DNA of 64,000 nucleotides from an uncultured Prevotella sp. (GTDB taxonomy: Bacteria > Bacteroidota > Bacteroidia > Bacteroidales > Bacteroidaceae), in contig OMZM01000005.1 in assembly GCA_900315545.1 (NCBI GenBank), positions 62,001-126,000 on the forward strand, given 5' to 3'. This document shows, one piece after another, positions 10,010 to 20,288 of this stretch (position 1 is its first letter; each line of letters starts with the position of its first letter). The notes beneath the pieces were generated by a model. That model made no database searches. It saw only the letters and a program-made list of their open reading frames with translations, and was not told the origin of the DNA. Made by a program: the position numbers and the translations under genes.

Positions 10010-10079
10010 CTAAAAATTTACTTACTGTTTCCTTTAAAACATCTAATAATAAAATACATCTATTTATATAAAAACGCTG

Positions 10080-10087
10080 CAAAGTTA
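10080..10087 (-). promoter_or_regulatory. -7 box for pnp
   Basis: On the minus strand this reads TAACTTTG, followed by CAG, in the divergent pnp/symporter spacer. No good -33 TTTG stands at 19-21 nt, so the assignment rests on the -7 box alone. The predicted leader is about 65 nt. Confidence 0.55.
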
Positions 10088-10129
10088 CATTTTTAGTTGC
10101 AAATGAACGAATAAACGAGAATATTTTTA

Positions 10130-10137
10130 TACTTTTG
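10130..10137 (+). promoter_or_regulatory. -7 box for the symporter gene
   Basis: TACTTTTG fits TAnnTTTG and lies 50 bp before the ATG at 10188. The -33 region is weak. Confidence 0.5.
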
Positions 10138-10187
10138 CACCGACATATCACTGCAAAGTTAACATAACCTGTAAATTATATAATATT

Positions 10188-11369
10188 ATGCTAAGAAAAC
10201 TACCACTATTGCCACGCATATTGATAGCCATCGTGCTGGGTATCGTTCTCGGACAGTTTCTGCCTATGTCTGTGGTCAGGCTCTTTGCCACATTCAACGG
10301 CATATTCAGCCAGTTTCTGGGCTTCATCATACCGTTCATCATCGTCGGTCTGGTTACTTCTGCCATTGGCGACATAGGGCGCGGCGCAGGCAAACTGCTG
10401 GTGGCAACAGTGCTGATAGCATATCTTGACACCGTGTTTGCAGGCATGCTTGCCTACGGAACGGGTACGGCTTTCTTTCCGCAGCTTGTGGAATCAGCCA
10501 CAAATGCAGGCACAATAGAAAAGCCGGAAGACATCGCGCCTTACTTCACAGTCAACATTCCAGCCATGTTCGACGTCATGAGCGCACTGGTATTCTCTTT
10601 CCTCATGGGACTATGCATAGCCTATGGCAGCATGCCTACAATGAAAAACATCTTCAACGAACTGCGCGACGTGATAACACGCACAATATCGTCGGCTATC
10701 ATTCCGCTGCTGCCACTGTACATCTTCGGAATATTCCTGACGATGACAAGCAACGGACAGGTTTACCATATACTGAAAGTCTTTGCAATGATCATAGTTG
10801 TTATCTTTGCACTGCATATCTTTATCCTTATATATGAGTTTATTGTTGCCGGCATTATAGGCAAACGCAATCCGGCAAAGGCTCTCTGGAACATGCTGCC
10901 GGCTTACTTTACGGCATTAGGCACGTCATCGTCGGCAGCCACAATACCTATCACGCTGCGACAGACTGTCAAAAATGGTGTCAGTGAGGGAGTTGCCGGC
11001 TTTACCGTTCCGCTATGTGCCACGATACACATGTCGGGCTCGGCAATGAAGATAACATGCTGTGCCATAACAATTTGCCTGCTCAACAACTTGCCATACG
11101 ACATGCCAACATTCATCCACTTTGTGATGATGCTCGGCATAGTGATGGTTGCTGCACCTGGCGTTCCTGGCGGTGCAATAATGGCAGCACTGGCTCCGCT
11201 GTCGTCGATTCTGGGATTCGATGCAGAAAGTCAGGCGCTGATGATAGCACTGTATATTGCTATGGACTCTTTCGGAACGGCATGCAACGTTACGGGCGAC
11301 GGTGCCATAGCGATAATAGTAGACCGTTTTTTCAGGAAAAAGGAACTAAAGGCTGATAATGTCGGCTAA
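10188..11369 (+). CDS. Dicarboxylate/amino acid:cation symporter (DAACS family)
   Basis: This inner-membrane protein of 393 residues belongs to the family of glutamate/aspartate, C4-dicarboxylate and serine-threonine symporters driven by sodium or proton gradients. The serine-rich re-entrant loop is visible as GTSSSAATIP (about 245-254). The substrate- and cation-site region follows, with the characteristic IALYIAMDSFGTACNVTGD segment near 345-365 in the place of the family's DxxRTxxNVxGD. The usual arginine is absent (DSFGTACNVTGD), so the substrate may differ from acidic amino acids; SstT-like neutral amino acid transport is one option. It overlaps the convergent LOG gene by 24 bp. Confidence 0.9.
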   Translation: MLRKLPLLPRILIAIVLGIVLGQFLPMSVVRLFATFNGIFSQFLGFIIPFIIVGLVTSAIGDIGRGAGKLLVATVLIAYLDTVFAGMLAYGTGTAFFPQLVESATNAGTIEKPEDIAPYFTVNIPAMFDVMSALVFSFLMGLCIAYGSMPTMKNIFNELRDVITRTISSAIIPLLPLYIFGIFLTMTSNGQVYHILKVFAMIIVVIFALHIFILIYEFIVAGIIGKRNPAKALWNMLPAYFTALGTSSSAATIPITLRQTVKNGVSEGVAGFTVPLCATIHMSGSAMKITCCAITICLLNNLPYDMPTFIHFVMMLGIVMVAAPGVPGGAIMAALAPLSSILGFDAESQALMIALYIAMDSFGTACNVTGDGAIAIIVDRFFRKKELKADNVG

Positions 11370-11879
11370 CTCTTCGAGCGTGTCGGCTGTCTGTATATAC
11401 TGACTGCAACTGCCTCTCAGCAATCCCTGAGCATCAAGATGATGTAGAAGGGATGACAAAGGAGCATAGAAATTCTTTACATTATATAATATTACTCGCT
11501 TTGCGTGATAGCCAATCGTTGACGACGAGGCAACGGCAAATATTTCGTCGAGCGTGCCTATACCACCGGGCAGGGCTACGAATATATCGCTTTGTTCGAG
11601 CATTATCTGCTTGCGGTCGCTGAGATTGTTGCAGTCGATACGCCTGTCTACATATTCCGACACGCGCCCACGATCCTCAATCTTTTTAGGAACGACACCG
11701 ACTGTCGTACCACCATTGTCCTTTACCGACTTGGCAACACACTCCATGAGTCCCATATTGCAGCCGCCAAAGACAAGAGTATGCCCATTTTCGGCTATCC
11801 AATGCCCCAGCTCTTCGGTTGCAACGAAATAATCTCTGTCGATATTATCATTGGCAGAGCAAAATACACATATATTCAT
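11346..11879 (-). CDS. LOG family protein (nucleoside 5'-monophosphate phosphoribohydrolase-like)
   Basis: The family cleaves the N-glycosidic bond of purine nucleoside monophosphates; plant LOG enzymes release cytokinins, while bacterial ones probably act in nucleotide salvage. The 177 residues carry a Rossmann-type start (ICVFCSANDNI), GGCNMGLME near 39-47 and the defining PGGIGTLDE motif (about 104-112) with its catalytic glutamate. The gene is last in a minus-strand run, 50 bp after the TPR regulator, and its 3' end overlaps the convergent symporter gene. Confidence 0.9.
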   Translation of the reverse strand: MNICVFCSANDNIDRDYFVATEELGHWIAENGHTLVFGGCNMGLMECVAKSVKDNGGTTVGVVPKKIEDRGRVSEYVDRRIDCNNLSDRKQIMLEQSDIFVALPGGIGTLDEIFAVASSSTIGYHAKRVILYNVKNFYAPLSSLLHHLDAQGLLRGSCSQYIQTADTLEELADIISL

Positions 11880-11929
11880 AACGTATAGACTGGTTTCGGT
11901 TTATTACAGACAAGTGATTGCTGAGCTTG

Positions 11930-13378
11930 TCATCCTATTGTTGCAAGAAACTGCTCTATGGTCTGGTCGCCAGAGAGATTGAGCTTTTTCTTCAGTCGGT
12001 ATCTCATCTTGTAGAGCCCACTTGAGGATATATTCAGCACCGACATCATCTCCTGCGAGGTCAGTCCCAGCTTTATGAGGTATAGGAAGCGCTGCTCGTT
12101 AGCCGTAAGTCGAGGGTAACGCTCGCGCAACTCCTTGCCGAATGTTTCGTTCAGCTGCATGTATGTATCGTCGAAAATCTGCAAAGACTCTGTGTCGTTA
12201 CTCTGTTCCTTGAACGAAGCCAGCTGCAACGACATGGAAAGATTTTCCTTTCTCGCCTCTTTCAGTTCCTCACCGTTCTGCTCAACCTTAAGCCTGAGAA
12301 GTTCGTTCTGCATTCGTTCGAGCATTATCTCGGAGTCAAGTTTCTCTGCCTCAAGCTGTACGAGACGCTTGGTCTGCTCCGTTCTCCTGTACATCATGAA
12401 GAAAATCACAGCTAACAGGGCAACGAGTATCAAACCGGCAGTAAAATATACCACCATCAGAATATGTCGCTTCTTGTATGCTTCGCGCTCCAGCTCTATC
12501 TTCTGCTGCTCTTGCAGTCGCGATATTTCATTGGTTATTCGGTTTCCGCTGATAGAGTCGTTCAGACTGATGTATGCGTGCATGTTCTTGATATAGTTTG
12601 TATTGTCGCCACGTATACTGTCTATGGTGCGCAATATGTCTATTGCCTGTAGTCTCAGGTGTGGTTGGTTGTACCGTGTACTATATGCCAGACAACGCTG
12701 CAACGTTTCATATGCCTCATCGTATTGTTTCTCCTCAAAGTACAATTTGCCCTTGCAGAAATAGTATTGCGATGTAAACTCCTCCTTGTTGCCTAAGTTC
12801 ATTTCTTCTATCTTCCGCAACATTTTATGAGCTTTTTCGTTCTGTTTGTTGTAGATATATACCTCTGCAAGGTTTGCAATATCCTGTACAAAAGCCAGTT
12901 TGTTCCCCGAAGCACTATCCAATTCTATTCCCCGCTTGAACTGCTTTATAGCCAAATCATATTCCTTGTTGACTATCGTCTTGACTATGGCATCTATACG
13001 ATAGAAAACTATCTGATATGTGGTATCAAGAAAGTTAACATTCTTGTTGACCACAGAAAGTTCATTGTTAGCATTGTCGAACAGTTCGAGTCCGTAGTAT
13101 ACTATCGCCAGATTTGTCCTTACCGTCATCTCGCCTTTCTTGTTCTTCTGGCTGGTGTATATAGACATTGCTTCGCTCAGGTTGTGGAAAGCCAGTGCGA
13201 AACTGTCTGTATTGAGTGCGTTCATCGACTCAACAACCAACGAGTCAGCCTCTGCCAACATTTTCTTTATATTTTGCGGACGTTGATAGGAATAATATAT
13301 AATTGCGAGTGCTGCAAATACTATTGCTACTGCTATCAGAGCAGCCAGTGTTTTCCTACTTCTTATATTGATTTTCAT
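11930..13378 (-). CDS. Membrane-anchored TPR protein with C-terminal LuxR-like HTH
   Basis: The 482 residues begin with an N-terminal signal/anchor helix (about 10-30, TLAALIAVAIVFAALAIIYY). A tetratricopeptide-rich region follows to about 300, then a transmembrane helix (about 305-330, MVVYFTAGLILVALLAVIFF), a charged coiled coil and a C-terminal helix-turn-helix (LTANEQRFLYLIKLGL, SQEMMSVLNIS, YKMRYRLKKKL). This layout is common in Bacteroidetes. It suggests a one-component regulator that senses something in the periplasm through the TPR part and acts on DNA from the cytoplasmic side; the ligand and targets are unknown. It follows the S41 protease gene by 27 bp, so the pair may be functionally linked. 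Confidence 0.85.
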   Translation of the reverse strand: MKINIRSRKTLAALIAVAIVFAALAIIYYSYQRPQNIKKMLAEADSLVVESMNALNTDSFALAFHNLSEAMSIYTSQKNKKGEMTVRTNLAIVYYGLELFDNANNELSVVNKNVNFLDTTYQIVFYRIDAIVKTIVNKEYDLAIKQFKRGIELDSASGNKLAFVQDIANLAEVYIYNKQNEKAHKMLRKIEEMNLGNKEEFTSQYYFCKGKLYFEEKQYDEAYETLQRCLAYSTRYNQPHLRLQAIDILRTIDSIRGDNTNYIKNMHAYISLNDSISGNRITNEISRLQEQQKIELEREAYKKRHILMVVYFTAGLILVALLAVIFFMMYRRTEQTKRLVQLEAEKLDSEIMLERMQNELLRLKVEQNGEELKEARKENLSMSLQLASFKEQSNDTESLQIFDDTYMQLNETFGKELRERYPRLTANEQRFLYLIKLGLTSQEMMSVLNISSSGLYKMRYRLKKKLNLSGDQTIEQFLATIG

Positions 13379-13405
13379 GTTTTAACCTATAACAGTAATA
13401 CTGTG

Positions 13406-14983
13406 TTAATTACTATCTTCTATTATAACCTCCAATGCTTTCTTCACTATATGGTTTTGTTCGTTTATAATAGTAAAGTATTCGCTCATGTCCCATATAT
13501 CTCTTGCAACGAGAGCCTTTAACTGTGTTTTCAGGAAAGGCAGCGTATGAGCAAGTTCTTCGTCGTCTTTTGGCTTGACGTTCTGCTTTTCTGCCTCAGC
13601 AATTATATTGTCTATCAATGTCTGGGGCACCTCAAAGCGACGGTTGAAGTCATCAAACGTTGCATATTCGCGCTTAAGTTGCTTGCGATGGTTGTCTATA
13701 TATTTCAGCAAAGCATTCACCACTATGCTTCTTCCTGCTATCTGCCTATGGAAGCGTGTGTACTGCAATGTGTCCAACGGCACGAAATAGTCGGGCATGA
13801 TACCTCCTCCGCCATAGACAACGCGATGCTTTTTCAGCGTGAGAGTTTTCAGTGAATCAGCGAAATGTATGCTGTCTGGATTTGTCAGTTCCCCGTGTTT
13901 CAGTCTGTTCTCCAAATCCATTTCATAGTCTTTCAACTGTCCTTTCTGGTATGGTTTCTGTATGCATCTGCCTGTCGGCGTATAGTAGTGTGCCACTGTC
14001 AGGCGTATCATTGAGCCGTCGTCGAACTCAAGCGGACGCTGCACGAGTCCCTTTCCGAAGGTTCGTCGTCCCACTACGAGTCCTCTGTCTTGGTCTTGCA
14101 TTGCTCCGGCAAGTATTTCCGAAGCCGAAGCGGTAAACTCGTTTGTCAGTATCACTACCGGCAAGTCGCGCAAACGTCCGTCGCCATGAGCCATAAACTC
14201 CTGACGCTTCACCGTGCGTCCTTCGGTATAGACTATCATCTCTCCACTCTCGAGAAACTCGTTTGCTATCTTTGCTGCTGCATGCAGATAGCCACCACCG
14301 TTGTCCTGCAAGTCGATGACGAGACGTTTCATGCCCTGTTTCTGCAAATCCTGCACTGATTCCATAAACTCGTCATGCGTCGTTGCGCCGAAATTGCCTA
14401 TCCTGACATATCCTGTTTCAGGGCGTATCATGTAGTGTGCGTCAATGCTTTTCACAGGAATCTTGTCGCGTACGACAACGAAAGTCTGTACTCCGCTGAT
14501 GCCACGTCTCACTATTCCGAGCTTAACCTTTGTGCCTTTCTTTCCGCGCAGCCGCTTCATTATGTCGCGGCGCTCCATCTTCACTCCGGCAATGGCAGTG
14601 TCGTTTACCGTAACGATGCGGTCGCCAGGAACGATGCCCACCTTTTCCGATGGTCCGTTCATTGTAGGCTGAATGACTACTAGCGTGTCTTCTATCATGT
14701 TAAACTGCACGCCGATGCCCTCAAACGAGCCCTCCAACGGCTCTTTCATGGCTTCAACCTCTTTCGGTGTCGAGTATGTAGAATGCGGGTCGAGCTTCTC
14801 CAACATTCCGCGTATGGCATTTTCTACGTTCTTCTGCTCGTCGACAGAATCGACGTAGAGTATGTATAGCGCCTGTTCCGCGTTTACAAGTTTCTGCAAC
14901 GGCGTGCTTGCATTGATGAGCATCTGTGCATTCACAGATACAGCTATCAGCAATAATAAGGCAAATATTACTGTCTTTCTCAT
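13406..14983 (-). CDS. S41 family C-terminal processing protease (CtpA-like)
   Basis: This is a secreted or periplasmic serine protease that cuts near protein C-termini. The 525 residues show a signal peptide ([19 protein letters not shown]), a PDZ domain (GIVPGDRIVTVNDTAIAG, about 117-134) and the S41 domain. There, NEFTASASEILAG holds the catalytic serine and GRRTFGKGLVQ the general-base lysine. About 150 residues follow the catalytic domain. Its start codon overlaps the parE stop by one base (TAATG), indicating translational coupling. The downstream membrane TPR regulator is a plausible partner or target, which is inference. Confidence 0.93.
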   Translation of the reverse strand: MRKTVIFALLLLIAVSVNAQMLINASTPLQKLVNAEQALYILYVDSVDEQKNVENAIRGMLEKLDPHSTYSTPKEVEAMKEPLEGSFEGIGVQFNMIEDTLVVIQPTMNGPSEKVGIVPGDRIVTVNDTAIAGVKMERRDIMKRLRGKKGTKVKLGIVRRGISGVQTFVVVRDKIPVKSIDAHYMIRPETGYVRIGNFGATTHDEFMESVQDLQKQGMKRLVIDLQDNGGGYLHAAAKIANEFLESGEMIVYTEGRTVKRQEFMAHGDGRLRDLPVVILTNEFTASASEILAGAMQDQDRGLVVGRRTFGKGLVQRPLEFDDGSMIRLTVAHYYTPTGRCIQKPYQKGQLKDYEMDLENRLKHGELTNPDSIHFADSLKTLTLKKHRVVYGGGGIMPDYFVPLDTLQYTRFHRQIAGRSIVVNALLKYIDNHRKQLKREYATFDDFNRRFEVPQTLIDNIIAEAEKQNVKPKDDEELAHTLPFLKTQLKALVARDIWDMSEYFTIINEQNHIVKKALEVIIEDSN

Positions 14984-16965
14984 TATTCCACTTTTTCTAA
15001 ATCCTCTACTCGGTCTTCTTCTATGACAAGATTGTCGATGATAAAGTTCTGACGCTCCATCGTGTTGTTGCCCATGTAATACTCCAGCAGCATGTCTACC
15101 TGGTCGGTCTTGTTCAGCGTTACCTGTTCCAAGCGTATGTCGGGACCTATAAAGTGTACAAATTCGTCAGGACCTATCTCTCCGAGACCTTTAAATCGCG
15201 TTATCTCCGGGTCTGGTCCGAGTTCTTCTATAGCCTTGCGTCGCTCTTCGTCGCTATAGCAGTAGCGTGTGATGAAGTCGCCTTTCTTTTCTTTTTCACC
15301 CAGCATGGCATCGGCATCGGCTATCACTTTCTTGTTCTTTATCTTTGTACGCTTGTTGCGAACACGGAAAAGCGGTGTCTGCAATACATATACATGACCC
15401 TTCTTTACCAGCTCTGGGAAGAACTGCAGGAAGAATGTTATCATCAGCAGCCGTATGTGCATGCCGTCGATATCGGCATCGGTAGCCACTATGACCTTAT
15501 TGTATCTGAGCGAATCGAGTCCGTCTTCTATGTCGAGGGCAGCCTGCAACAGGTTGAATTCTTCATTCTTGTAGACTATCTCTTTCTGCTTGCCGTAGCA
15601 GTTGAGCGGCTTTCCCATGAGCGAGAACACCGCCTGCGTGTTTACGTTTCGGCTTTTCGTTATGCTTCCGCTTGCCGAGTCTCCCTCAGTGATGAATATG
15701 GATGTTTCCTCCTTATGTTCATTCTTTGCGTCGCAATAGTGTATTCTGCAATCGCGCAGTTTCCTGTTGTGCAGGTTGGCTTTCTTGGCTCTTTCCCTTG
15801 CCAGTTTTGCCACGCCAGCCATTGCCTTTCGTTCTTTCTCGCTTTCGGAAATCTTCTGAAGCATTATTTCGGCAACATCTGGATTCTTATGCAGGAAGTT
15901 GTCCACTTCCTGTTTTACGAAATCGCCTACAAACTTGTTTACGGTTGGTCCTGCCGGACGGTTTTCTTCAGGTTTCTCGGGCCATATATTGTTGCTTCCG
16001 AGCTTGATTTTCGTCTGGCTTTCAAACATCGGTTCCTCTATGTTTACTGCTATTGCAGCCACGAGTCCGTTGCGTATGTCGCCGTATTCATAGCTTTTTC
16101 CGGAAAATTCCTTTATAGTCTTGGCAAGATGTTCCTTGAACGCCGACTGGTGAGTACCACCCTGCGTAGTGTTCTGTCCGTTTACAAACGAGTGGTATTC
16201 CTCGCCATATTGGTTGGTATGAGTGAATGCTATCTCTATGTCCTCGCCCTTTATGTGTACTATCGGGTAGAGTCCGTCGGCTGTCATCTTGTCGGTGAGC
16301 AGGTCTTTCAGTCCGTTTCGGCTCACTATGCGGCGTCCGTTGTAGAGTATCGTGAAGCCCGTGTTCAGGTAAGTATAGTTGCGCAGCATGTTTTCCACTA
16401 TGTCGTCGTGGAAAGAATAGTTCTTGAACAGCGTGTTGTCTGGCTCGAAATATATGAGCGTTCCTGCTTCGTCAGTTGTCTTTTCGGTTACGTCGTCAAC
16501 GAGCTTTCCCCTTTCAAAGACCGCTTTCCTTACCTTTCCGTCGCGGAAACTGTGCGCCTCGAAGTGCGTGCTGAGGGCGTTGACGGCTTTCGCACCCACT
16601 CCGTTGAGTCCGATACTCTTCTTGAATGCCTTTGAATCGTATTTTCCTCCGGTGTTGAGCATAGACACCACTTCGATGAGCTTTCCCTGCGGGATGCCTC
16701 GTCCGTAGTCGCGCACCCTCACTCTCAGGTTGTCTTCTATGTCTATCTCTACTCGCTTGCCTGCGTTCATCTTAAATTCGTCGATGGCATTGTCTATGAC
16801 TTCCTTCAGCAGGACATAGATGCCGTCTTCCGGCAGTTTGCCGTCGCCGAGTCGTCCGATATACATACCTGGACGCGTCCTGATGTGCTGCATGTCGTCA
16901 AGATGCTTTATGTCATCTTCGCTGTATGATGCTATAGGTTGGTCTATTATGTCGTAATCTTCCAT
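14983..16965 (-). CDS. parE: DNA topoisomerase IV subunit B
   Basis: ParE is the ATPase subunit of the type IIA topoisomerase that decatenates daughter chromosomes. The 660 residues include the GHKL ATPase motifs [10 protein letters not shown] (about 56-65), DYGRGIP and [12 protein letters not shown]. The Toprim domain follows with EGDSASGSI and DADIDGMHI. The protein lacks the DNA-binding insertion of GyrB, as expected for the Bacteroidetes ParE type. The start lies 23 bp after the GNAT-like gene and the stop overlaps the protease start, so the genes form one operon. parC is not adjacent, which is worth noting because the two are often neighbours. Confidence 0.93.
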   Translation of the reverse strand: MEDYDIIDQPIASYSEDDIKHLDDMQHIRTRPGMYIGRLGDGKLPEDGIYVLLKEVIDNAIDEFKMNAGKRVEIDIEDNLRVRVRDYGRGIPQGKLIEVVSMLNTGGKYDSKAFKKSIGLNGVGAKAVNALSTHFEAHSFRDGKVRKAVFERGKLVDDVTEKTTDEAGTLIYFEPDNTLFKNYSFHDDIVENMLRNYTYLNTGFTILYNGRRIVSRNGLKDLLTDKMTADGLYPIVHIKGEDIEIAFTHTNQYGEEYHSFVNGQNTTQGGTHQSAFKEHLAKTIKEFSGKSYEYGDIRNGLVAAIAVNIEEPMFESQTKIKLGSNNIWPEKPEENRPAGPTVNKFVGDFVKQEVDNFLHKNPDVAEIMLQKISESEKERKAMAGVAKLARERAKKANLHNRKLRDCRIHYCDAKNEHKEETSIFITEGDSASGSITKSRNVNTQAVFSLMGKPLNCYGKQKEIVYKNEEFNLLQAALDIEDGLDSLRYNKVIVATDADIDGMHIRLLMITFFLQFFPELVKKGHVYVLQTPLFRVRNKRTKIKNKKVIADADAMLGEKEKKGDFITRYCYSDEERRKAIEELGPDPEITRFKGLGEIGPDEFVHFIGPDIRLEQVTLNKTDQVDMLLEYYMGNNTMERQNFIIDNLVIEEDRVEDLEKVE

Positions 16966-16988
16966 TCTTGTCTTGTCGTGTTCGCGTT

Positions 16989-18152
16989 CTATATGTTCTT
17001 CTTGTAGCAGCGGCGGCGTTTATGGTTTACAGTCTCAAAGTATTGCCACTGTCCCTGTACGTTTTCGTTTGTCTCCATTTCCACCTGGCTTTCTCCCCAC
17101 TCTATTCCGTAGCGCTGATACCACGGTATGAGGTAGTAGAACAGCAGTGCGTTTGCGCCTTTCTTGCGGTATTCGGGCAGCACGCCCACCATCTCCAGGT
17201 CTACGATGTTGGTCTTATGCAGCTTCAGAGCCCTCAGTATGTGCCACCATCCGAAAGGCAACAGCCTTCCCCTGCGGCACTTCTGCAATGCTCGCGAGAG
17301 CGACGGTATGGTTATGCCGACGCCTACCATGCGGTGGTCTTCGGTGTTCCAGTCTTCCACAATCGGTATGAGGTTGAGGTCTGCCAGTGGCAGATACATC
17401 TTGACATACTGGTCTATCTGTCGGTCGGAGAGTTCGGAATATCCGTAGAGGTCTTTGAAAGTGTCGTTTATCAGGTGGAACACCTTGTGTCCCATGCCTT
17501 CGTTTATCTCTTTCCTTGTCAGCGACCTGACGTGCAGATTGTAGCGCGATTCTATCATCTGCGATATCTTCGTGTATTTCTCTGGTATTTCCTTTGGCAC
17601 GAAAATCTTGAATTCCACGTAGTCGTTGTCTTTTTCAAAGCCTCCGAGCTGTTCCATGTGCTGCGGATAGTACGGGTAGTTGTATATGGTAGCCATTGTT
17701 CCGAGTTCGTCGAAGCCAGCCGTCAGCATTCCTTCGGGGTCGAAGTCGGTAAACCCGAGCGGTCCTATCATCTCCGTCATTCCGTTCTTCCTGCCGTATT
17801 CAGCCACAGCGTCGAACAGTGCGCGCGACACTTCCATGTCGTCGACGAAGTCTATCCATCCGAAGCGTACGCTCTTTCTTCCCCAGCGCTCGTTGGCTTT
17901 GTTGTTGATGATTGCAGCCACGCGACCCACTACCTTGTCTTCTTTGTATGCGAGGTAGTATTCTGCCGTGCAGAATTCGAAGGCTGCATTCTTCTCTTTG
18001 TCGAGCGTGCGCATATCGTCGCTGAACAGTGTCGGTGCGTCGTAGGCGTTTCCCTCGTAGAGGTCGTAGTGGAAATCCACGAAGCGGCGCAGGTCGCTCC
18101 TGCTTTCCACTTTCCTTATCTGGACTGATGGTTTATGTTCTGTTGCTGCCAT
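16989..18152 (-). CDS. GNAT-fold N-acetyltransferase-like protein (about 387 aa)
   Basis: The 387-residue protein resembles the large Bacteroidetes family annotated as N-acetyltransferase or hypothetical. An N-terminal acyltransferase-like half contains [20 protein letters not shown] (about 65-84). A second GNAT-like half contains [26 protein letters not shown], where the beta4-alpha3 acetyl-CoA loop usually reads RxxGxG/A; here it is EYRKKGANA. The substrate is unknown. It is the first gene of the run that continues into parE, with a near-consensus promoter at 18183-18213. Confidence 0.75.
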   Translation of the reverse strand: MAATEHKPSVQIRKVESRSDLRRFVDFHYDLYEGNAYDAPTLFSDDMRTLDKEKNAAFEFCTAEYYLAYKEDKVVGRVAAIINNKANERWGRKSVRFGWIDFVDDMEVSRALFDAVAEYGRKNGMTEMIGPLGFTDFDPEGMLTAGFDELGTMATIYNYPYYPQHMEQLGGFEKDNDYVEFKIFVPKEIPEKYTKISQMIESRYNLHVRSLTRKEINEGMGHKVFHLINDTFKDLYGYSELSDRQIDQYVKMYLPLADLNLIPIVEDWNTEDHRMVGVGITIPSLSRALQKCRRGRLLPFGWWHILRALKLHKTNIVDLEMVGVLPEYRKKGANALLFYYLIPWYQRYGIEWGESQVEMETNENVQGQWQYFETVNHKRRRCYKKNI

Positions 18153-18182
18153 ATTCCGCTGCTATTTAGTTTATATTTCCTG

Positions 18183-18213
18183 CAAAAATAAGCAAATTTC
18201 GAGACATTTCAAA
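18183..18213 (-). promoter_or_regulatory. Promoter of the GNAT-parE-S41 operon
   Basis: On the minus strand TTTG (18213-18210), 19 nt and TATTTTTG (18190-18183) match the Bacteroidetes -33/-7 pattern. It lies about 30 bp before the GNAT-like start codon. Confidence 0.75.
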
Positions 18214-18242
18214 AAAGTAGAATTATTTTTTGCCTGTGCCGT

Positions 18243-20102
18243 CTATTTCTTCTTTGGCTTCCGGCATGCCCATCCGTCCTCGCTGAAGTCTGGTTCTTCG
18301 CCTTTCAGCTTTATGTCGTCGTTGCGGAAGAACTGCCTCCAGTCGTAGTTGTTTTCCTCTTTCGGCATTTCGTTGCGCTGCTTCTTTTCCTTCTTTTTGC
18401 CCTTGTTGTCGCGGCGTGCGGGCTTTTCTTTCCTGTCGCCTCGCTTTTCCCGCTTGCTCGGGTCGGTCTCGTCTGACCTGTTACACCTGACGGCACGTTT
18501 CTTGTAGGTTGTTCCGTCGAGTGCGTCCATTACCTTTCTTGCGTCGCGTTCTGGCACTTCGATGTATGAGAATCGCTGCAGCAGGTCGATGTGTCCTACG
18601 CGCTGGCGTCCGCCGACATGCTTGTTGATGAACTGCATGATTTCTCCGGGATAGAAGCCGTCGGTCTTTCCGAGATTTATGAACAGCTTGACGTATCCTT
18701 TTTCAGCCTTTCTGGCGCCACCGCCCTTGCCTTTCGGCTTGTCGGATGCTGACTTTTTCTTGTCGTCTTTGGCACTTATCTGCGATATTTCGGGCGCGTC
18801 GGCATAGTAGGCGAGGAACTTTCCGAACTCCATAGACACTATCTTTTTCAGCAGTTCCTCCTTGTCCATGTAGTCGAAGCGTCGGTTTATGTCTTCCATG
18901 AACGGCGCTATCTCCTCCTCTTTCACGTCCACCTTGTCTATCTGCTCCATTACCTTGTAGAGCTGCTTGGTGCATATTTCCTTCGAAGACGGTATCGTTC
19001 CCTCCACAAACTTCTTTCCTATCTCGCGTTCTATGTTCCTTATCTTGTGTCGTTCGCGCGAGTGTACGATGGCTATCGACGTTCCTTTCTTTCCGGCGCG
19101 TCCTGTACGTCCGCTGCGGTGGGTATAGTTTTCTATGTCGTCGGGCAGTCCGAAGTTGATGACGTGTGTCAGGTCGTCGACGTCGAGACCGCGTGCAGCC
19201 ACGTCGGTAGCCACGAGCAGCTGCGTGAGGTGCTGCCTGAACTTCTGCATCGTGAGGTCTCTCTGCTGCTGCGAGAGGTCGCCGTGCAGCGATTCGGCAC
19301 TGTATCCGTCGCGTATCAGCTTGTCGGCTACTTCCTGCGTTTCTGCCTTCGTGCGGCAGAAGACTATTGCGAAGATGCGCGGATAGTAGTCTACTATGCG
19401 CTTGAGAGCCAGGTACTTATCGCGCGCCTGCACCATATAGTAGATATGGTTGACGTTTTCGGCGCCTTCGTTTCGGCTGCCCACCACTATTTCCTTATGG
19501 TCGTGCAGGTATGTGCGTGCTATGCGTTCTATGTCCTTGCTCATGGTTGCCGAGAAGAGCAGCGTGTTTCTGTCGGCAGGCACGCCGGCAAGTATCTCGT
19601 CGATGTCGTCCTTGAAACCCATGTTGAGCATCTCGTCAGCCTCGTCGAGCACCACGTTGCGCACTCCGTCGAGCTTTGCCACGCCGCGCTTCATCAGGTC
19701 GATGAGTCGTCCCGGCGTAGCCACGATGATCTGCACGCCGCGCTCTATGGCACGTATCTGGTTCTGTATCGATGTTCCGCCATACACTGCGAGCACGCGC
19801 ACACCGTCGATATACTTTGAAAAGTCTTTCAGGTCGTCGGCTATCTGCAGGCACAGTTCGCGCGTCGGCGACAATATCACTGCCTGCGTTGTCTTCGTCT
19901 GGGTGTCAGTGCGTTGCAGCAGCGGTATACCGAAAGCTGCCGTCTTGCCCGTGCCGGTCTGTGCAAGGGCGATGACGTCGTTTCCGTTTCCCAATAAATA
20001 CGGTATTACTTCTTCCTGTATGGGCATGGGATTTTCAAACCCCATATCGGCTATGGCGCGCAATATCGGCTCACTTACGCCTAATTCTGTAAATGTCTTC
20101 AA
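18243..20102 (-). CDS. DEAD-box RNA helicase with DbpA-like C-terminal domain
   Basis: An ATP-dependent RNA helicase, probably acting in ribosome assembly or RNA decay. Motifs in order: Q motif (NPMPIQEEVIP), I AQTGTGKTA, II DEAD (LDEADEML), III SAT, and VI HRSGRTGRAG. A DbpA/CsdA RNA-recognition fold (VKLFINLGKTDGFYPGEIMQ, about 450-470 of the protein) follows, then a Lys/Arg-rich tail. I place the start at TTG 20100-20102 (MKTFTELGVS), where family similarity begins. The frame stays open to another TTG at 20153, but that codon coincides with the promoter -7 box at 20143-20150 and should not be transcribed. The length is then 619 residues. Confidence 0.9.
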   Translation of the reverse strand: MKTFTELGVSEPILRAIADMGFENPMPIQEEVIPYLLGNGNDVIALAQTGTGKTAAFGIPLLQRTDTQTKTTQAVILSPTRELCLQIADDLKDFSKYIDGVRVLAVYGGTSIQNQIRAIERGVQIIVATPGRLIDLMKRGVAKLDGVRNVVLDEADEMLNMGFKDDIDEILAGVPADRNTLLFSATMSKDIERIARTYLHDHKEIVVGSRNEGAENVNHIYYMVQARDKYLALKRIVDYYPRIFAIVFCRTKAETQEVADKLIRDGYSAESLHGDLSQQQRDLTMQKFRQHLTQLLVATDVAARGLDVDDLTHVINFGLPDDIENYTHRSGRTGRAGKKGTSIAIVHSRERHKIRNIEREIGKKFVEGTIPSSKEICTKQLYKVMEQIDKVDVKEEEIAPFMEDINRRFDYMDKEELLKKIVSMEFGKFLAYYADAPEISQISAKDDKKKSASDKPKGKGGGARKAEKGYVKLFINLGKTDGFYPGEIMQFINKHVGGRQRVGHIDLLQRFSYIEVPERDARKVMDALDGTTYKKRAVRCNRSDETDPSKREKRGDRKEKPARRDNKGKKKEKKQRNEMPKEENNYDWRQFFRNDDIKLKGEEPDFSEDGWACRKPKKK

Positions 20103-20142
20103 TTCTAATGTGATGAAAAATGAATAATAGAAAAATCGGATG

Positions 20143-20150
20143 CAAAGGTA
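20143..20150 (-). promoter_or_regulatory. -7 box of the helicase gene
   Basis: On the minus strand this reads TACCTTTG followed by CA, fitting TAnnTTTG. A TTTG lies 23 nt upstream, slightly beyond the usual spacing. Its position decides the helicase start, because the longer reading frame begins inside the promoter. Confidence 0.6.
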
Positions 20151-20288
20151 CAAAAAATCTAATTAACTGAGAACAAAATAATTATATTTATTGCTTTGAG
20201 CGCTAAGTTTTTATGATTTTATCACATGCGGGCATACTGCGGAGAGCGAGAAAGAAGAGTTTTTTGCCTGTCTGCGTGAAGAAAAGTG

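Noticed and set aside
15154-16635. 493-residue plus-strand frame opposite parE
   Set aside because: It lies wholly antisense to a clear topoisomerase gene and has no domain signature; long antisense frames arise from codon bias.
20103-20153. Longer helicase start (TTG at 20153)
   Set aside because: It lies upstream of or inside the TACCTTTG promoter box and outside the region of family similarity.
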